Below, piece after piece: positions 31,128 to 37,385 of a DNA stretch of 64,000 nucleotides. The DNA is from a virus. The notes below the pieces were generated by a model that was not told the DNA's origin, did no database searches, and saw nothing but the letters and a program-made list of their open reading frames with translations. Each line of letters begins with the position of its first letter. Positions within the stretch are counted from its first letter, which is position 1. The position numbers and the translations under genes are program-made. Location: positions 34,739-98,738 of the IMG/VR virus record IMGVR_UViG_3300045971_001064; one strand, given 5' to 3'.

Positions 31128-31247
31128 ATGGAACTCTTCAACGTCGGCGGCGCGACCTTCCACGACCTGCTCCTGTGGGCCCTGCTGGCCACGCCGGGCA
31201 TCGTCATCACGGGGCTGGACCTCGCGGGCTGGTGGCCTCAGTGGTAG
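31128..31247 (+). CDS. 39-residue membrane protein
   Basis: Starts MELFNVGGATFHDLLLW, has one hydrophobic segment (FHDLLLWALLATPGIVITGL) and ends GWWPQW. No Shine-Dalgarno; the class C element would start the message almost at the ATG. An overlapping GTG frame (31232-31303) codes for another 23-residue hydrophobic peptide (ACLLVLGLVRW), which might be a second small gene. The roles are unknown. Confidence 0.5.
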   Translation: MELFNVGGATFHDLLLWALLATPGIVITGLDLAGWWPQW

Positions 31248-31304
31248 CCGCCTGCCTGCTCGTGCTCGGCCTCGTGCGCTGGTGCATGCCGACCGACGAC
31301 TGAG

Positions 31305-31472
31305 TCACAGCCCCTGCTGGACGTGGCGCTCCTCCTCCCCGTTCGGGTCGTAGTCGGGCTCGTTGTCCAGCGGCTCGCGGTGCTCCGAGCAGAGGGCGTT
31401 GTGCCCCACGTTGGGGCATCCCGGCACGCAGCACTCCTGAAGCTCGTCGACTTCGATGTCTAGTGGGTTCAT
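31305..31472 (-). CDS. 55-residue Cys-rich protein, leaderless start
   Basis: Starts MNPLDIEVDELQECC. CCVPGCPNVGHNALC gives four Cys in a zinc-knuckle-like arrangement, followed by an acidic tail (NGEEERHVQQGL). The leaderless-type promoter fixes the ATG; the 93-residue open frame that overlaps it is a shadow. Codon use is like the other minus genes. Confidence 0.72.
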   Translation of the reverse strand: MNPLDIEVDELQECCVPGCPNVGHNALCSEHREPLDNEPDYDPNGEEERHVQQGL

Positions 31473-31478
31473 GGTCCC

Positions 31479-31507
31479 GTTGTACCACGAGCTTTTCCCT
31501 TAGTCAA
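31479..31507 (-). promoter_or_regulatory. Class A leaderless promoter
   Basis: TTGACT at 31502-31507, 17-base spacer, TACAAC at 31479-31484, six bases to ATG. Confidence 0.75.
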
Positions 31508-31523
31508 GCCCAAGGTTGAGCCC

Positions 31524-31532
31524 TAATCTAGG
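31524..31532 (+). promoter_or_regulatory. Class C element before 31554 block
   Basis: TAATCTAGG preceded by GAGCCC; 21 bases from the ATG, which also has CGGAGAC upstream. Confidence 0.55.
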
Positions 31533-31553
31533 TCCTAGACCCGGAGACAACCT

Positions 31554-31910
31554 ATGGCCAGCCTTCGCCTTCCAGCCGTCACCACCTCGACCACCGCCGT
31601 CGGTACCTCCACCGGGTACCTCGCCCTCGCCACCACCGTGGGCATCACCCGCCACGCCGTGCTCCAAGTCACTGCCGCAGGCGGCGGCGACGGCGGGTGG
31701 CTGTTGCAGGTCGACAGCATCGTCGATGGCACGCACCTCATCGCGCGCCAGTGCGGCTTCATCGCCGACAGCCCGGTGAACCCGGGCGTGCGCAACCCGC
31801 AGAACCTGTCCATCATCCCGAACGGCGCCGTCGTCGTGATGCCTGAGCAGTGGGTCGCTGACCTGTACTCTGACGACGCTCCGGACTCGCTCTCCATCCC
31901 CACCAAGTAG
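31554..31910 (+). CDS. Small beta-rich virion protein
   Basis: 118 residues, mostly short strands (SLRLPAVTTSTTAVGTSTGY, then HAVLQVTAAGGGDGGWLLQV). No membrane segment. It is probably a decoration or head-stabilising protein. It shares the class C element with the holin-like genes that follow. Confidence 0.55.
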   Translation: MASLRLPAVTTSTTAVGTSTGYLALATTVGITRHAVLQVTAAGGGDGGWLLQVDSIVDGTHLIARQCGFIADSPVNPGVRNPQNLSIIPNGAVVVMPEQWVADLYSDDAPDSLSIPTK

Positions 31911-31924
31911 TCGAGGGGTAGCAC

Positions 31925-32338
31925 ATGTCAGACCGCGCGCAGGGGCCAGCTTGCGAGTGGCATGAGGAACGCATCTCTCGCAACGAAGACTCCTTGTCTG
32001 ACGTGGCGGTGCAGATGGCTGGCATGAGTGAGCAGTTGAAGCACATGGTCGAGAAGGTTGGCGAGGTCGGCACTCGTCTCGGCGGCGACATCGACCGCTT
32101 CCGCGAGGCCAACGAGGCCGGGCAGAAGAAGCTGATGGTCGAGGTCGAGGCTCTCAAGGTTGCCAACGCCGAGCAGGACGTCAAGCTCGGCACGCTGCTG
32201 GCTGACCGGGAGACGCGAGTGGCGCGCATCGAGGCGCTCAAGAAGGGCGCCGTCTGGGTCGTGGTGGCTCTTCTCGGTGCGGTCGCTACGAAGTGGGGCG
32301 AGGCGCTGTACGAGTGGTTCGCTAAGTCGAAGGGGTAG
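31925..32338 (+). CDS. XhlA-like protein: coiled coil plus C-terminal membrane segment
   Basis: 137 residues. Residues 30-105 are a long coiled coil (QMAGMSEQLKHMVEKVGEVG, then NEAGQKKLMVEVEALKVANA). Residues 113-128 (AVWVVVALLGAVATKW) are one membrane segment, followed by a charged end. This layout matches XhlA-type lysis-associated proteins that act with a holin. It is the first gene of a small lysis-like module. Confidence 0.65.
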   Translation: MSDRAQGPACEWHEERISRNEDSLSDVAVQMAGMSEQLKHMVEKVGEVGTRLGGDIDRFREANEAGQKKLMVEVEALKVANAEQDVKLGTLLADRETRVARIEALKKGAVWVVVALLGAVATKWGEALYEWFAKSKG

Positions 32339-32341
32339 CTA

Positions 32342-32665
32342 ATGGGAATGGCCGGAACGCGCGACATCCTCGGCAAGTCCGCCATCGCGACCGTGGGTGT
32401 CGTTCTGCTCAAGGTCCTGTTCGCTGGCGCCTCCGTGAAGCTGGGTGAGCAGGCGTACTCCTTTGGGACTATCGACGCGGGCATGGTTGCCGCCCTCCTG
32501 ACGCCGACGCTCGGCGCGTACGTGGCCAGCCTTCACGAACGGTTCGAGGATGAGGGGGCCGCACATGTGCCTACCGTCGCGCCAGTCGCGCTCATCGCTC
32601 CGATTGCGCCCATCGCCCCGGTGGCCCCTGTCGCTCCCATCGCTCCCATCGCTCCGGTGGCCTAG
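32342..32665 (+). CDS. Holin-like membrane protein with Ala-Pro repeat tail
   Basis: 107 residues. Segments at 12-30 (IATVGVVLLKVLFAGASV) and 46-62 (GMVAALLTPTLGAYVA) suggest two membrane passes, typical of class II holins. Residues 75-107 are a repeated (A-P-I/V-A-P) run. Together with the upstream coiled-coil membrane protein this looks like a lysis module, but no endolysin was found nearby. Confidence 0.62.
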   Translation: MGMAGTRDILGKSAIATVGVVLLKVLFAGASVKLGEQAYSFGTIDAGMVAALLTPTLGAYVASLHERFEDEGAAHVPTVAPVALIAPIAPIAPVAPVAPIAPIAPVA

Positions 32666-32798
32666 CAGGCCTCCAGAGCAGCCCGCGGCAGCTTGGCTGC
32701 CGCTTCCACCACCCCTGCCCGAACGACGCCCCAGCGAGGCGCCCAGCCCCTCCAGCGGGGGTGTCTGGACCATCGACCTAGTCGGGGACGAGGACTGA
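32550..32798 (+). CDS. Possible overlapping or frameshifted extension
   Basis: A +1-frame ORF of 82 residues overlapping the end of the holin-like gene. Its own part, after 32665, reads QPAAAWLPLPPPLPERRPSE and ends GGVWTIDLVGDED, which looks like a selected C-terminus. It could be a nested gene from an internal ATG or a programmed +1 frameshift product of the holin-like gene at the repeat run. Evidence is weak. Confidence 0.35.
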   Translation: MRGPHMCLPSRQSRSSLRLRPSPRWPLSLPSLPSLRWPSRPPEQPAAAWLPLPPPLPERRPSEAPSPSSGGVWTIDLVGDED

Positions 32799-33038
32799 GG
32801 GGCGCTTCCAGAACCCCTCGCACCCGCAATCGCTGCACCCGCTCCACCAGAACTCCGGCAAGGCCTCGTCGATGGAGTCGCCCCGGATGTGCATGGGGAC
32901 CGAGATGAGGGCCTCCGAGTGTCTGGATGCGCTGTGGTGGCACACGCAGGTGTCGAGCGACGCGGCCTTGAGGTCCGGCACCTCACGGCCAGCGAGGAGG
33001 TCTTCGGGGTGCTGGATGACGACTGGCTGCCAGAGCAT
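32778..33038 (-). CDS. Hypothetical protein with C-terminal Cys pair
   Basis: 86 residues. The N-terminal half (QHPEDLLAGREVPDLKAASL) is mixed; the C-terminal part has CSDCGCEGFW, and DTCVCHHSASRHSE in the middle, so a zinc site is likely. It ends just inside the opposite-strand gene. No family was recognised. Confidence 0.68.
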   Translation of the reverse strand: MLWQPVVIQHPEDLLAGREVPDLKAASLDTCVCHHSASRHSEALISVPMHIRGDSIDEALPEFWWSGCSDCGCEGFWKRPSVLVPD

Positions 33039-33041
33039 GTG

Positions 33042-33194
33042 CTAGTCCTTCGGGGTGGCGAGGGCGCGGACGAGGAGGATGGCTGAGGTGCCGACGACCA
33101 CCGCCACGCCGTAGGTCACGGCGAGCGCGAGGCGAAGGGGCATCGCGGTCACGTTGTAGAACTGCGTGAGCTTCTGGTACTGGCGCTCGGTCAC
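33042..33194 (-). CDS. 50-residue single-pass membrane protein
   Basis: From a GTG that overlaps the upstream stop. Starts MTERQYQKLTQFYN, then one hydrophobic segment (RLALAVTYGVAVVVGTSAIL) and a short charged end. It may be a small membrane modulator; no family was recognised. Confidence 0.68.
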   Translation of the reverse strand: MTERQYQKLTQFYNVTAMPLRLALAVTYGVAVVVGTSAILLVRALATPKD

Positions 33195-33436
33195 GACCTG
33201 TACTCCATCGCCGCGGGCTGGCTGATGAAGCGCCGGGGCGGGTTGTTGGCCGGAGCCGAGACGACGAACGTGCCCTCGGGAGTGGTGATGGTGTCGAAGG
33301 GCGAGACGAGCCCGGTCATCCACCCGAGCACGTCGATGTCCTTCGCATCGGGGCCAGCGACGCCGAGGTTCTCGGTGACGCCAGCGGGTCCGTGGAAGAC
33401 GACGCTGCGGTCCGCGTTGAGGATGAGCCTAGCCAC
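33191..33436 (-). CDS. Hypothetical small beta protein
   Basis: 81 residues, beta-rich with many hydrophobic strands (RLILNADRSVVFHGPAGVTE, then GTFVVSAPANNPPRRFISQP). Overlaps the upstream gene by 8 bases and the downstream GTG by 4. No family was recognised. Confidence 0.65.
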   Translation of the reverse strand: MARLILNADRSVVFHGPAGVTENLGVAGPDAKDIDVLGWMTGLVSPFDTITTPEGTFVVSAPANNPPRRFISQPAAMEYRS

Positions 33437-33854
33437 GGCGAGCCTCCTTCTTCTGCTGGTCGTACTCCTGCCACATCTGCCAGAGCGCGAGCAGGCTGAT
33501 GGCCTCCTCGGGCGTGGAGACGTGCATCACCTGCGGCAAGCGGTAGAAGACGTTGCGGTCGCCCTGCCTGCCCTTGTCGTCGAACCAGCCCACGACGATG
33601 ACGCGCTTGCCGTAGGCGAGAGCGGCGCCGCACTCGATGTTGGCGCCGAGCATGCCGTCCTCCCAGAGGAGCACCAGCACCTGCGAGGCCCGGACGGCCA
33701 TCAGGTCGGTGGCGGCGATGGCCGCGTCGGTGGCGTCGTAGGCGCACTTGGGGCCGATGGCCCAGTTGTGCGTGACCTCGTGGCCAGCAGCGTTCAGCAG
33801 GGCGACGAAGTCGATGCAGCGCTGGCGGTCACGGCTCGCAGGGTAGACCTTCAC
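33429..33854 (-). CDS. Nucleoside 2-deoxyribosyltransferase-fold protein
   Basis: 141 residues. N-terminus MKVYPASRDRQRCIDFVAL, then GHEVTHNWAI, and a later LVLLWEDGMLGANIECGAAL with an acidic Asp/Glu pair match the Nuc_deoxyrib_tr fold, where a Glu or Asp attacks the base-sugar bond. C-terminal RVIVVGWFDDKGRQGDRN resembles a ligand loop. It may act on nucleosides, or on NAD-like molecules in the manner of TIR-fold enzymes. Coupled to the P-loop gene upstream. Confidence 0.65.
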   Translation of the reverse strand: MKVYPASRDRQRCIDFVALLNAAGHEVTHNWAIGPKCAYDATDAAIAATDLMAVRASQVLVLLWEDGMLGANIECGAALAYGKRVIVVGWFDDKGRQGDRNVFYRLPQVMHVSTPEEAISLLALWQMWQEYDQQKKEARRG

Positions 33855-34072
33855 GGGTAGTTCCTCCGGTCGGTGATGGCGTTGATGTTGACGCGGGTCG
33901 CGTACTTGAGCCCCACCAGCCGCTCTTCCTGCTGTGACGGGAAGAGAGTTGGGCTGTCGTCGCTGACGTTGACCTCAAGGCCAGCGGCCCTGAGAGCATC
34001 CGCGATGGCAGCGGCGATGGTGCTCTTGCCCGAGTTGAGCGGCCCGTTGATGGTGATGTGGACGTTCTTCAT
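33851..34072 (-). CDS. Small P-loop protein (kinase-like)
   Basis: 73 residues starting MKNVHITINGPLNSGKSTIA. INGPLNSGKST is a Walker A loop, as in small nucleotide kinases, and the following helix is AAAIADALRAAG. The C-terminal region has no clear Walker B, so the product may be a truncated kinase or a nucleotide-binding partner of its neighbours. Starts at ATGA. Confidence 0.68.
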   Translation of the reverse strand: MKNVHITINGPLNSGKSTIAAAIADALRAAGLEVNVSDDSPTLFPSQQEERLVGLKYATRVNINAITDRRNYP

Positions 34073-34581
34073 GGCTGCTTCCAGCCGAGCAGGTTGTCGA
34101 GGTGGTCCCACATGCGGATGATGATGAAGCTGTGCTCGCGGGAAAAGAGCGCCTCGCGGAACTCGGTGTACTCCTTCACGTACATGGCGAGCTTCTTCTC
34201 GTTGGGGCCGCGGACCGAGGTCTCGACGTTGGCGATGCGGTCGGCCAGCTTCACCAGCAGGCCCTGCTGCCCGGCCGCCCTGATGCGCGGGTAGGTGCGG
34301 GCGTGGCGCTCCTTCCGGTTCTCGCCGGGCTGGTCGCTGACCGCGTCCACGAGGTAGGCCACCCGGGGGCCGAAGATGGTCGAGATGTCGTGGAAGGTGA
34401 CCTTGGTGTCCTCGATGGTGTCGTGGAGGTAGGTGGCCTCGTAGACGTCGTGGTTGTCGTCGTCGACGTCGAAGCGGCGGAGCACGTCGACCGCGTGGTC
34501 GAGGTGGGTGATGTAGTGCCCGGAGCCGTACTGCTGCCCGATGTGGGCGGCGTAGGCGAAGGCGCGTGCTGGGGTGGTCAT
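34069..34581 (-). CDS. HD-domain hydrolase, MESH1/SpoT-like
   Basis: 170 residues. The sequence HYITHLDHAVDVLRRF, then YLHDTIEDTKVTFHDISTIF and later QGLLVKLADRIANVE follow the order of metal-binding His/Asp motifs of the (p)ppGpp hydrolase (MESH1/SpoT) branch of the HD superfamily. It would remove alarmones or related nucleotides, possibly to prevent the host stringent response. It is the first gene of its operon, from a leaderless-type promoter. Confidence 0.75.
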   Translation of the reverse strand: MTTPARAFAYAAHIGQQYGSGHYITHLDHAVDVLRRFDVDDDNHDVYEATYLHDTIEDTKVTFHDISTIFGPRVAYLVDAVSDQPGENRKERHARTYPRIRAAGQQGLLVKLADRIANVETSVRGPNEKKLAMYVKEYTEFREALFSREHSFIIIRMWDHLDNLLGWKQP

Positions 34582-34587
34582 GGTGCT

Positions 34588-34616
34588 GTTGTACTCCTAC
34601 TGGGGCTGGGTGTCAA
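34588..34616 (-). promoter_or_regulatory. Class A leaderless promoter
   Basis: TTGACA at 34611-34616, 17-base spacer, TACAAC at 34588-34593, six bases to ATG. Confidence 0.8.
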
Positions 34617-35034
34617 GCGCCTTCTTGCGGAAGGGGCGGAGGGCCATGACGAGGCGCTTCAGGTCGTCGTCGGACAGGGCCTCGACCAGTTCGCGGTCAA
34701 CGACCGAGCGGTCGAGGTAGAAGAGGACGCTGTTGACCAGCTTGCGGCGAGCGAGGAGCTTGTCGATTTCCTCGGTCCACGGGCGCATGTACTCCGTCCA
34801 GCCCCACGAGCCGCCGTGTCGCGCAGTGCCGTCGGGAGAGAACTTGTCGATGCCGTCAGAGCCCTTCTCGCGGATGCGAAATGCGCCAGTCGGCGTGATG
34901 CGCTCGACGGTGGACTTGGTGTAGCGCTCGCCTTGAGGTCCGCCGCGCGTGTCGCAGTAGACGCAGACGACGTCACCGACCTTCAAGGACTTCAGCCACG
35001 CCTTGTGGGCGTCCGCGGGCCAGATGCTGCTCAC
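34597..35034 (-). CDS. Hypothetical basic protein
   Basis: 145 residues from a GTG that overlaps the upstream stop. N-terminal VGDVVCVYCDTRGGPQGERY with a following basic stretch suggests a small SH3-like barrel that may bind nucleic acid; the C-terminal 60 residues are helical (LVEALSDDDLKRLVMALRPF). Its stop lies within the promoter of the HD gene. No family was recognised. Confidence 0.65.
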   Translation of the reverse strand: MSSIWPADAHKAWLKSLKVGDVVCVYCDTRGGPQGERYTKSTVERITPTGAFRIREKGSDGIDKFSPDGTARHGGSWGWTEYMRPWTEEIDKLLARRKLVNSVLFYLDRSVVDRELVEALSDDDLKRLVMALRPFRKKALDTQPQ

Positions 35035-35174
35035 GGCTTTCTCCAGAAGATGGCGATGGTGGCGCGCAGCCAGTTCATGAAGCGCTCCTTCGTCTCGGCC
35101 CACTCGTCGACGTAGGCGAGATGCCAGCCGAGGCCCTTGCAGGACTCGCACGGCTTCTTGTAGGTGGCCGTCAT
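35031..35174 (-). CDS. 47-residue DnaJ-type zinc-finger micro-protein
   Basis: Starts MTATYKKPCESCKGLGW. CESCKGLG is a single CxxCxGxG repeat like one half of a DnaJ zinc finger. The C-terminal part is a hydrophobic helix (RFMNWLRATIAIFWRKP), perhaps membrane-associated. Both ends overlap neighbours by four bases. Confidence 0.7.
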   Translation of the reverse strand: MTATYKKPCESCKGLGWHLAYVDEWAETKERFMNWLRATIAIFWRKP

Positions 35175-35329
35175 GACTGGCGCTCCTTGAGCTTCTTGTC
35201 GAAGGCGACCTGCTTCTTGTCGGTCCATCCGCAGGACGGGCAGCGCCCGTGGATGAGGTCGCTGCGAGCCATCGCAGCGCCGCAGTCGCGGCACTCGAAC
35301 TTCTCGATGGCCACGTACCAGCGGGTCAC
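35171..35329 (-). CDS. 52-residue zinc-ribbon micro-protein
   Basis: From a GTG overlapping the upstream stop. The visible zinc ribbon is CRDCG...CPSCGW with about 15 residues between the pairs, followed by a Lys-rich end (KKQVAFDKKLKERQS). It could be an RNA polymerase- or ribosome-binding protein, but no direct sign exists. Confidence 0.7.
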   Translation of the reverse strand: MTRWYVAIEKFECRDCGAAMARSDLIHGRCPSCGWTDKKQVAFDKKLKERQS

Positions 35330-35514
35330 GTCGTCACCTTGGTCCAGCCGCCTTCGAGCAGCCTCTTGCCGTGGAGGGTGCAGGCGCGCTGCGGCTTGCC
35401 CCACGAGACCTCCTTCTTCTCCACGGTCATCGTCGCCGTGTTCTGGCATCGAGCCAGCGGGGCCAGCGGGTTGCGCCACGCCTTCTTCGTCGTCTTGCTC
35501 TCGCACATCATCAC
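35326..35514 (-). CDS. Hypothetical small basic protein
   Basis: 62 residues from GTG (alternative ATG one codon later). Lys/Arg-rich with a scattered Cys (MMMCESKTTKKAWRNPLAPL). Overlaps the coiled-coil gene's stop as GTGA. No family was recognised. Confidence 0.62.
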   Translation of the reverse strand: MMMCESKTTKKAWRNPLAPLARCQNTATMTVEKKEVSWGKPQRACTLHGKRLLEGGWTKVTT

Positions 35515-36032
35515 GGGTGCTCCTTCTTGTACTCGGCGGCGACCTGCTCGGCCTCGGCGAGGAACTTGGCTGCCTTCTCACGGTTGGTCTGGGCGTACTT
35601 GCGGTGCTGGCCTGCCTTCTTCTCGTTCTTCATCTCGTCGAACTTGTCGGCCTTGTCGTCGTCGTTGACGGCCAGCTTGGCCCACTTCTCCGCCTCGTCG
35701 CGCAGCCGCTGGAGCTTGTTGGCGGTCTCGTCGTACTCGGTGGGCCTGCCCAGCGCCCGCCAGTGCTCGACAGCCGCCGATGCCGCGGAGGGCATGTGCG
35801 CCGACGAGTCGACCACCACCAGCTTGCCGGTCTCGCGCCGCACGTCGTCGGCGTCCTCTTCCAGCTTGGTCACGTCCACGTCCCAGTCCTTCACCATACG
35901 CCCCTCGACGATGGTCTCGGCGAGGGTGCGAGCCTTGGGCTTACGCTCCCCGAGCGCGGCGCGCATCGCGGTGTACTTGGCTTGCTGGGCGGCTCGAATC
36001 TCGGCTGCACGCTGGGCGTAGGGATAGTTCAT
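35511..36032 (-). CDS. Coiled-coil protein, leaderless start
   Basis: 173 residues, mostly helical and charged (YAQRAAEIRAAQQAKYTAMR, then KLQRLRDEAEKWAKLAVNDD and KYAQTNREKAAKFLAEAEQV). It probably forms oligomers. First gene of a seven-gene minus operon, with a perfect sigma70-type promoter (TTGACA, TACAAT) that ends six bases before the ATG. Confidence 0.78.
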   Translation of the reverse strand: MNYPYAQRAAEIRAAQQAKYTAMRAALGERKPKARTLAETIVEGRMVKDWDVDVTKLEEDADDVRRETGKLVVVDSSAHMPSAASAAVEHWRALGRPTEYDETANKLQRLRDEAEKWAKLAVNDDDKADKFDEMKNEKKAGQHRKYAQTNREKAAKFLAEAEQVAAEYKKEHP

Positions 36033-36038
36033 GAGAGG

Positions 36039-36067
36039 ATTGTACCACGGCTACAGACGCTTGTCAA
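36039..36067 (-). promoter_or_regulatory. Class A leaderless promoter, best consensus
   Basis: TTGACA at 36062-36067, 17-base spacer, TACAAT at 36039-36044, six bases to ATG. The -35 box lies within the last codons of the upstream gene. Confidence 0.85.
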
Positions 36068-36515
36068 GTTCTCCCGCGATGAGGTCGCCCACGTGGGAGT
36101 CGCCGAGGACGAGGAGAGTGGTGCCGTCGGGGAGGGTGCGCACGCGGTGGAGCAACTGGTCCGGCGGAAGAACGAAGGCCCTCAGGAGAGCCGCGGTCCG
36201 CTCGCGGGTGATGGCCTCGAACTCGTGCATGATGTCGCCGATGGGCTGGAGCATCAGAGGGGCGTTGTCGCCGCACGAGCCCCACGCGCAGCCGTGCTGG
36301 CAGCCGTACTTGCCGTGACGCTTGTGGCCGCAGCGGCAGCCGATGACGTTCCACTGGCCGCGGATGGGCGTGCGGTGGCCGGGCATCCAGTCGTAGAGCT
36401 TGCCGCCCTGCGCCAGCCGGACGCGACGGCTCTTCGCCCAGTAGCGGGACCGGCGGTCCTTCTTCGCGTTGTGGAGGCGGCGGTAGTGCTTCTGGAGCTT
36501 GGTGACTCGGGACAT
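36051..36515 (-). CDS. Hypothetical basic protein with central Cys/His cluster
   Basis: 154 residues, strongly basic at the N-terminus (KLQKHYRRLHNAKKDRRSRY). A central cluster (CRCGHKRHGKYGCQHGCAWG) has four Cys and several His and is probably a zinc site. The C-terminal half is mixed. A nucleic-acid-binding role is likely. The ATG is set by a leaderless class B promoter. Confidence 0.72.
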   Translation of the reverse strand: MSRVTKLQKHYRRLHNAKKDRRSRYWAKSRRVRLAQGGKLYDWMPGHRTPIRGQWNVIGCRCGHKRHGKYGCQHGCAWGSCGDNAPLMLQPIGDIMHEFEAITRERTAALLRAFVLPPDQLLHRVRTLPDGTTLLVLGDSHVGDLIAGELDKRL

Positions 36516-36521
36516 GTCGAC

Positions 36522-36550
36522 ATCCTAGCACGGCTCGAAGCCGCGCGCAA
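36522..36550 (-). promoter_or_regulatory. Class B promoter, leaderless
   Basis: TTGCGC at 36545-36550, 17-base spacer, TAGGAT at 36522-36527 with TGC, six bases to ATG. It overlaps the class C element on the other strand. Confidence 0.65.
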
Positions 36551-36555
36551 TCTAG
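36548..36555 (+). promoter_or_regulatory. Class C element before 36561 gene
   Basis: CAATCTAG, 5 bases from the ATG, so the message would be leaderless. Confidence 0.55.
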
Positions 36556-36560
36556 AACGC

Positions 36561-36947
36561 ATGGGACTGAAGCTCTACCTCGATGATAATCGCCCGACTC
36601 CGCCCGGCTGGACGGCCGCTCACACCGCCGAGGACGTGCAGCTTCACCTGCTCCACGGCGACGTCGACGACCTCAGCATCGACCGCGACCTCGACATGCC
36701 TCACTGCGAGACCTGCCAGATGCAGTGCGGGCACCACGGGCACAACCACCCCGACGGCCAGCCGCAGAAGGACTGCGCTCACCGCTGCGACTGCCACAAC
36801 GCGGGCGAGGTGAACGGCGAGGACCTGACGGAGTGGATGGCTCAGACCGGCCGCTGGCCGAAGAACAGGCCCACGGTCCACTCGCACAACCTGCACGGGG
36901 GCATGCGCATCGCCACCACCATCGGCGAGCACTTCCCCAAAAAGTAG
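36561..36947 (+). CDS. cPPR (cyclic-phosphate-processing receiver-like) domain protein
   Basis: 128 residues. The motif order fits the cPPR domain: LYLDDNRPTPPGW at residues 5-17, LSIDRDL at 38-44, GEDLTEWM near 92, and PTVHSHNLHGGMRI near 108-121. The family is linked to RNA repair, where it is thought to process cyclic phosphate RNA ends. Between LSIDRDL and GEDL there is a 38-residue insertion with seven Cys and six His, an unusual metal-binding-like insert. It probably cooperates with the RNA ligase at 12531 and the nucleotidyltransferase-like protein at 27335. Confidence 0.72.
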   Translation: MGLKLYLDDNRPTPPGWTAAHTAEDVQLHLLHGDVDDLSIDRDLDMPHCETCQMQCGHHGHNHPDGQPQKDCAHRCDCHNAGEVNGEDLTEWMAQTGRWPKNRPTVHSHNLHGGMRIATTIGEHFPKK

Positions 36948-36948
36948 T

Positions 36949-36982
36949 GAGCGGGCACGACGGTAGGCACGGCGCCCCGCTC
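36949..36982. repeat. Inverted repeat between convergent genes
   Basis: GAGCGGG at 36949-36955 and CCCGCTC at 36976-36982 with a 20-base loop. There is no T-run. It could be a weak bidirectional terminator. Confidence 0.3.
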
Positions 36983-37034
36983 TGTTCAAGGTGACCCGGA
37001 AACCTCCTACAAAGAGTCCGGCACCCAGAAGCTC

Positions 37035-37319
37035 TTACTCCTCCTGCTCCGCCGCGGCCTCGGCTGCCAGCGTGAGCGCCGCCTGCTCCAGCGCGGTCTC
37101 GAACTGCACCTCCAGCAGCGCCGCCTGCCCGCTCGGCGTCAGCGGCTTGGGGAGCACGACCTTGTAGCCCTTCTTCACGCCGAAGAGCACGGCCGCGTTC
37201 AGCGTCCGGAAGGTCTTGGGGAAGAAGTGGGGCGTGGAAATCTGGAAGCCGCTCGGGTCGTAGGCCCGGCGCGAGAAGACGTTGCCCTGCTTGGTGATGA
37301 CGGCGGTCAACTGGCTCAT
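37035..37319 (-). CDS. Hypothetical protein, single-gene operon
   Basis: 94 residues starting MSQLTAVITKQGNVFSRRAY. N-terminal half is beta-rich (FRTLNAAVLFGVKKGYKVVL); the C-terminal part is a helix rich in Ala/Glu. GGAG lies before the ATG in a 60-base leader with a hairpin. No family was recognised. Confidence 0.7.
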   Translation of the reverse strand: MSQLTAVITKQGNVFSRRAYDPSGFQISTPHFFPKTFRTLNAAVLFGVKKGYKVVLPKPLTPSGQAALLEVQFETALEQAALTLAAEAAAEQEE

Positions 37320-37345
37320 GTGCTGCTCCGTGGACTGCGGGTTGC

Positions 37346-37365
37346 GTTGGGTGCCGATTCCCAAC
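37346..37365 (-). other. Leader hairpin of the 37035 gene
   Basis: GTTGGG/CCCAAC perfect 6-base stem (37346-37351 and 37360-37365) in the leader between the class B promoter and the Shine-Dalgarno. It may influence translation. Confidence 0.4.
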
Positions 37366-37385
37366 CCTCTGTTGGCGACAGGTCT

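Noticed and set aside
31232-31303. A 23-residue hydrophobic gene overlapping 31128-31247
   Set aside because: Too short and lacking a Shine-Dalgarno; mentioned within the neighbour but not listed as a gene.
36949-36982. Intrinsic terminator between 36947 and 37035
   Set aside because: The stem has a 20-base loop and no T-run; reported only as an inverted repeat.
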